A stretch of DNA of 64,000 bases from Blasia pusilla (Eukaryota; Marchantiophyta; Marchantiopsida; Blasiales): NCBI GenBank assembly GCA_050084515.1, contig CM114273.1:4216001-4280000 (forward strand). Reading direction: 5' to 3'. The position numbers were made by a program, and so were the translations under genes. The notes beneath the pieces were generated by a model that had not been told where the DNA came from, searched no databases, and saw nothing but the letters and a program-made list of their open reading frames with translations. The first letter of the stretch is position 1; the number at the start of each line of letters is the position of its first letter. This document shows positions 59,982 to 64,000 of the stretch, piece by piece.

Positions 59982-60820
59982 TCACAATACGCTCTCTCGA
60001 GCCAAATGCGGCACTACTCGTACTCTACCATCCTCCCACACACGGAGAATATGTGTTCCCTCCAATCGATACCTCTTAGCACGTTGAAGGACACGGTCTC
60101 GCTCCTTAGCACTCACTATGCTTGGCACCCTACTGGTCCGTAGGAACTCCAACACCAACGCATCATCATGAATATCACGCTGATCCATACCACCATCTCC
60201 CACCTTAGGATGTGAAGGCTGGCCATCTACCCTCTGACTAGAGTAAGATATCATGTGGTCCTCCATACTAGAGTCCACCCCTAACCAACATAAAAAGGCG
60301 GATGCATGCCAACCTGGCACTATCTCCTCATCAACCTCGCCATGCCATCTAGCCCCAGTTGTATCCTCTTGGCTAGTACATGGGTTCCTACTCAACCCAT
60401 CAGCATCAAGGTTGGCAACTCCAGGTCTATGTACCACCTGGAAGTCATACTCGTGTAAGATAAGAGCCCACCGTGCAAGCTTCCTTGTAAGCTTGTCAGA
60501 CTCCATCAACCACTTGAGCGGCTCGTGATCAGTAACAAGGGTAAGCTGTGTGCCAAACAAGTAACACCTAAAGTGTGCCACAGCCCATACTACTGCCAAG
60601 CACTCTCCCTCATATGAACTATAGCGCGACTCCGCTGCATTATTCTAACGACTTGCATAGGCCACCACAAACTCCATGTGCTCATCATCATGTTGTGTCA
60701 ACACCGCTCCAAGTCCCAACCTACTCCAATCAGTGTATAATTGAAATGGGCGCCCTCTGATAGGTCTCCTCAAGATAGGCGCCGCTACCAACTGGGCCTG
60801 AAGCTCCACAAAAGCTCTCT
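59982..60820 (-). pseudogene. copy B RNase H and linker
   Basis: PFQLYTDWSRLGLGAVL (about 60750) has the first catalytic Asp. YASR, a TAG stop, then NNAAESRYSSYEGECLAVVW has the Glu, and LTLVTDHEPLKWLM the second Asp. A tether region with RKLARWALILHEYDFQVVHR and ANLDADGLSRNP follows, which is the segment amplified in copy A. The rest (ERDRVLQRAKRYRLEGTHIL) leads to the integrase. RNase H removes the RNA template strand. Confidence 0.88.
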
Positions 60821-60821
60821 C

Positions 60822-61886
60822 CTAATCATCTCCCCAGTGCCATTCTTGATCTGATTTCAGCAATTGGTTCAAAGGCTTTGCCATAGCACTAAATCCCTTC
60901 ACATACCTCCGATAGTAGTTTGCCAATCCCATGAATGCCCGAACTCTACTCACATCTACCGGACGCGGAATAAGTGCAATAGCCTCCACCTTTGCTTGCT
61001 GAACTCCCAAACCACCTAGATAGATCACATGACCCAAGTACTCAACATCCTCATGGAAGAACTTACACTTTCCTGGATGCAAATGTAGACCATGAGCTTT
61101 CAATCGCTCAAACACCATCTGCAAATGTATCTAATGCTCCTCCACCGTGATACTGAACACCAAGATATCATCAATGTAACACCAAACAAAATCCAACCCT
61201 GCTAGGATCTTGTCCATCACTCTCTGAAACTCGGCAGGTACATTCTTCAACCCAAAGGGTAAGAATTTCCATTGGTACAAACAATCCTTGCCATGAGAGT
61301 TGACACCCCAAAATGTTGTCTTGGCCTTGTCACTCTTCCGAATCGGAAATTGATGGTATCCTGCCCGAAGATCCAAAGTACTGAAAATCTTTGCCTATCC
61401 CACCACATCAAAGATCTCCTCAGGTATAGGCATGGCATACCTATCGGCCTTGGTTTGCCGATTGATAGGACGATAATCTCCACACATCCGCCTATCCGTA
61501 TAGTTGCCGTGCATATCCTTTTTAGCAGGCATGACAGTGGCTCATGTATACTCTCCATGCGACAACTCCACTAATCCGGCCTCCAAAAGGTCCAACGTCC
61601 TACTCTGAATCAGGTCCCTCTCCATATCACTATATCGGTAGGGACGACGGAAGATTGGCGTATTACTAGCCAAATCAATCCGTTTACCGAGTCCAACCAG
61701 AGAACCCAACTCCTTCATGCTAAAGGCAAAACAACTCCTATAAGCACGTAGGAACTGTGTCAAGCGTCGTTTCTCACCTCCCGTAAGCTTGGGCCCACGT
61801 AATGGCTCCCAAGTCTCCTCCTCGGCACTTTGGAGGAGAGGGCGATGCCATTGGTCGCTACGCAACCCCCTCACAAGATGGTACAC
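60822..61886 (-). pseudogene. copy B reverse transcriptase
   Basis: Three open pieces in one frame. In order they read RSCFAFSMKELGSLVG; NTPIFRRPYRYSDMERDLI; a KKD.HG...DRRMCGDYRPIN segment (about 61530-61465); DLRAGYHQFPIRKSDKAKTT; and FLPFGLKNVPAEFQRVMDKI. YIDDILVFS follows with the catalytic Asp pair (61178-61167), then VFERLKAHGLHLHPGKCKFF, VEYLGHVIYLGGLGV and FMGLANYYRRYVKGFS. Stops at about 61399, 61128 and 60820 make it inactive as it stands. It is typical of Ty3/gypsy in all motifs and copies element RNA to DNA. Confidence 0.92.
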
Positions 61887-62109
61887 CCTTAGTTACACCA
61901 TCATCTGAGCAAATAACTCCTCCACCAGCATGAGCAACCAACTCCACATGCCCAGCCATTACATCCCATTTACTCCAAAGATGCAAAATACTACTCTCCT
62001 CGCCCCTAGCCGATGCCTCTACCGTCCTGGTATCCATCGAGCTCATTACAAGGGGTGGAAGACCCACAGACATAGTCCGAAGTTGACGCTGCTCGGCCAT
62101 ACCAAGACT
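61887..62109 (-). other. copy B DNMT-RT linker
   Basis: Minus-strand sequence after motif X, read in a shifted frame; low complexity, with no recognisable domain. It may hold a protease cleavage site (inference). Confidence 0.4.
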
Positions 62110-63030
62110 CAAAATCCAAGTCAAACAATTCAGGTCCATGGCCTGACCCAACACATGACGTCGTGAAGCCTTATAAATGGAAGCAACATGGCATTTGTCA
62201 CACCAATAGCAAATCCCATCGACGCTCTCTCTCATCAGCGTTAGGCTCCACCAACTCATCGCACATGAGAATCCCATCCAAGCCCGGGACCACCTTCCCT
62301 ATATGCATGTGACGAGGAAAACTCACAAATGTGGGAAAAACGGTTCACCACCTTGCCATGGGTGACCGATCAATAACCCTCACCACCTGAGAAAGTCGCC
62401 CAGTTTCCAAGATACTATCCATTGTAAGGCAAGGATCTCGTTGCACTACATCATATGCTCGACGTAGAACCTCCCTAGGCAACAAGTTTGTCCACAACAA
62501 GCGTGGACGATGTGCACGCATAAGCCAACTCTTCATTTGCATCCAACAACACCGCTGGTCCAATCCAAGACCGCAGCTCATGAACACTCGCCATCATCCG
62601 GGTCCGAGTGTCACCCAACAATGGAACATTCTCCAGAATGTAAGCTAGAGCACGTGCCTGATGATGTCGTAACACCCGTAACATCTCCCAAAACAATCGA
62701 GATCTAGGGTCGTGTAATCCCTCACCACGACCAGCATGTGTATGACCCTGACATGGCCATCCAGCAATCACCAAATCCACAGGACCAACCCTCTCAAGGT
62801 CCTGCGCCCACAACAATGCAATGTGTGATGGCAAAGCACACTAGTACCCACAAATAGCTGATGGCGGCAACAACTCAGGATATCTCCGCATCAACTGACC
62901 AATATGTCGGGATGAGACTCTCTTGGCCGTCTCATCTTGCTCCACATACATGTATCTTCGCACAGGAATACCGGCCTGCAACACTGCAGCCAAACCAGTG
63001 CTAATCCCACCAAAGAGATCTAACACACAA
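62110..63030 (-). pseudogene. copy B DNMT3-like cytosine-5 methyltransferase domain
   Basis: About 305 codons. Motif I is VLDLFGGISTGLAAVLQAGI (63026 on), followed by the acidic cofactor-binding strand YMYVEQDETAKRV. VDLVIAGWPCQGHTHAGRGE is motif IV with the catalytic Cys (TGT, 62753-62751), then DPRSRLFWEMLRVLRHH. AYILENVPLLGD is motif VI (ENV at 62633-62625). After a frameshift near 62530, RPRLLWTNL is motif VIII, and VLGQAMDLNCLTWI (about 62155-62115) is motif X. One TAG stop (62843-62841) lies between motifs I and IV. The order is unpermuted, and the spacing and words (GP.DLVI.G.PC, R.LF.E..R.L, ENV, R.R..W.NL) are closest to DNMT3 among eukaryotic types. It would methylate cytosine using S-adenosylmethionine. 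It is in frame with RT. Confidence 0.92.
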
Positions 63031-63296
63031 ATGCCCTCCAGCGGATACTGCCATACAATGGGTGTAGTATCCAAAGGGGATAACCCAACTGGACCAGAAG
63101 TAGGAGTCCGCCGTGGGGCCTTCTCTTCCTCGTGAGGTATAACAGCCTCACACCAAGCCTCCTGCACTAGACGATCAGCCTCCTGCCGTAGTGCACCGCC
63201 TGAACTCCAAAGTGGCACATCCAACAATGAGGATGCCACTGTTGCAAAACTAGGGACCTCCTCTACCTCCTCATGCACAGTCCATAGTAGAGACAT
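63031..63296 (-). pseudogene. copy B linker between protease and methyltransferase
   Basis: The same frame as the methyltransferase, open from 63296. It reads TVHEEVEEVPSFATVASSLL, then GALRQEADRLVQEAWCEAVI. No domain is recognised. It leads without interruption into motif I, which supports the methyltransferase being an internal part of the polyprotein. Confidence 0.6.
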
Positions 63297-64000
63297 TACC
63301 CTCCAAAAAGTCTCCTGGCCAAGTGACTACTCCACTAAAACCAGCCACAGATGCTAACACTGTTGGAGAAGACCCTCCTGGTCGAGCCCTATAAATAAAT
63401 CTCACAGGAACTTGGCTCATACGTCCATCCCCGGACTGCCAACCAGGTCTATAAGACGATGTCTCAGTCCAGTAATCCATCTGAAAACCCATTGGGTATA
63501 ATACTGCTCCTCCAACTAGTACATCATACGACTCGGCTGATGTGACTACCGCAAATACTCCCAACCGGGAGCTATCGGTCGTATGATCTGGTCTCAACTG
63601 TAGAGAAAACTTCTCCCGTGTCATGAATTGATGCGGGGGACAGGATTGGCAGTGCTGGTAATGCATCCATCTTTGCCGCGGCTGCTACACCTGACATAGA
63701 GGGTCGCTCCACCGCAACACCCTCATCCGCCTCAGCACGTGTAGCAGTAACACCCACACGTTCACACAACGTGGCTGCTAGCTGAAATACATGAGCTAAG
63801 TCAACTCCTAAAGCCATAAGCTCCATGGCCGAAAAAAATGGGGATCCCCACACTAAAGTTGCCATCCCATATCTGCCTTTGGATCGATGCATCCGTGTCT
63901 ACTACACGCGATGTAGATGCCTCAGTCCCCACCGTCGGCTCAATAGGCTGCGTAGGAACCATGGATGGAGTCCTAAGCACCTCAGACAACAAGAATGACT
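63297..64000 (-). pseudogene. copy B Gag end and protease remnant
   Basis: SAESYDVLVGGAVLYPMGFQ and YWTETSSYRPGWQSGDGRMS (63560-63410) match the protease end region; copy A has VESYDVLVGG. Upstream, FQLAATLCERVGVTATRA (about 63790-63730) matches the copy A segment FRLAAILCERGGMTASRS. The protease core with D-x-G seen in copy A (RVLLDLGAKPL) is not found here, which points to a deletion between about 63680 and 63620. Frames change three times. Confidence 0.65.

Larger units (their letters stand above)
58091..64000 (-). mobile_element. Ty3/gypsy element copy B with DNMT and PHD domains (5' end outside window)
   Basis: From 64000 down: Gag/protease remnants, DNMT3-like methyltransferase, RT, RNase H, integrase, PHD finger, purine tract, LTR. 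The major parts from 63296 to 58737 lie in one reading frame except for a shifted part at the end of the methyltransferase. This indicates that methyltransferase and pol were translated as one polyprotein. Gag and the 5' LTR lie beyond the window. Confidence 0.9.

Overview
The window looks like repeat-dominated nuclear DNA from a plant. Evidence: CACTA (En/Spm) transposons with plant-type tnp exons, Helitron-type Rep/helicase relics, Ty3/gypsy and Copia relics, long CT/GA microsatellites, AT-rich filler, and captured exons that read as plant DUR3 (urea symporter) and a plant glycoside hydrolase family 31 enzyme. A seedless land plant or a streptophyte alga is my best guess. This is inference; no rRNA, tRNA or organelle gene fixes the taxon. 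No complete host gene of known function was found. The best intact host-like reading frame is a 193-codon minus-strand ORF at 43.0-43.6 kb.

The main content is an unusual Ty3/gypsy family, present as minus-strand copy A (about 7.3-23.4 kb), minus-strand copy B (58.1 kb to beyond the window end) and a short plus-strand relic C (30.4-31.0 kb). Reconstructed order: Gag with two zinc knuckles, retropepsin, a DNMT3-like cytosine-5 methyltransferase (motifs I, IV, VI, VIII and X in the unpermuted order), reverse transcriptase, RNase H, DDE integrase, and a C-terminal PHD finger followed at once by the stop codon. The element therefore carried a DNA-methylation writer and a chromatin-reader-like finger in one polyprotein. 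All copies here are broken. Copy B keeps the methyltransferase catalytic Cys, the RT YIDD box and the integrase D-D-E but has stops and frameshifts. Copy A has a Tyr in place of the catalytic Cys and YIND in the RT.

Layout. 0-7.3 kb: two divergently oriented Helitron helicase relics around a GC-rich foldback element and a long CT microsatellite. 7.3-23.4 kb: gypsy copy A, its integrase split by a complete 7,544-bp CACTA element (8601-16144; CACTAGAAG/CTTCTAGTG ends, AAG target duplication) that carries gene fragments. Copy A also has a local inversion and a roughly 140-175-bp tandem amplification in its RNase H linker. 23.4-27.3 kb: GC-richer flank and unassigned sequence. 27.3-36.8 kb: AT-rich DNA with relic C and small repeats. 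36.8-49.4 kb: four or five copies of a local repeat family with a shared TATA-box and leader, the 193-codon ORF, and several hairpins and tandem repeats. 49.4-54.2 kb: dispersed repeats and a Copia relic. 54.2-58.0 kb: a second CACTA element with tnp exons, cut off by an LTR. 58.0-64.0 kb: gypsy copy B with a tandem LTR-LTR junction.

History. The nesting shows order: gypsy A inserted first, then CACTA-1 into its integrase; the LTR next to gypsy B adjoins a truncated CACTA-2. The two CACTA elements share termini and TGACT/AGTCA subterminal repeats. CACTA-1 has no transposase of its own, so CACTA-2-like elements are candidates for having moved it.
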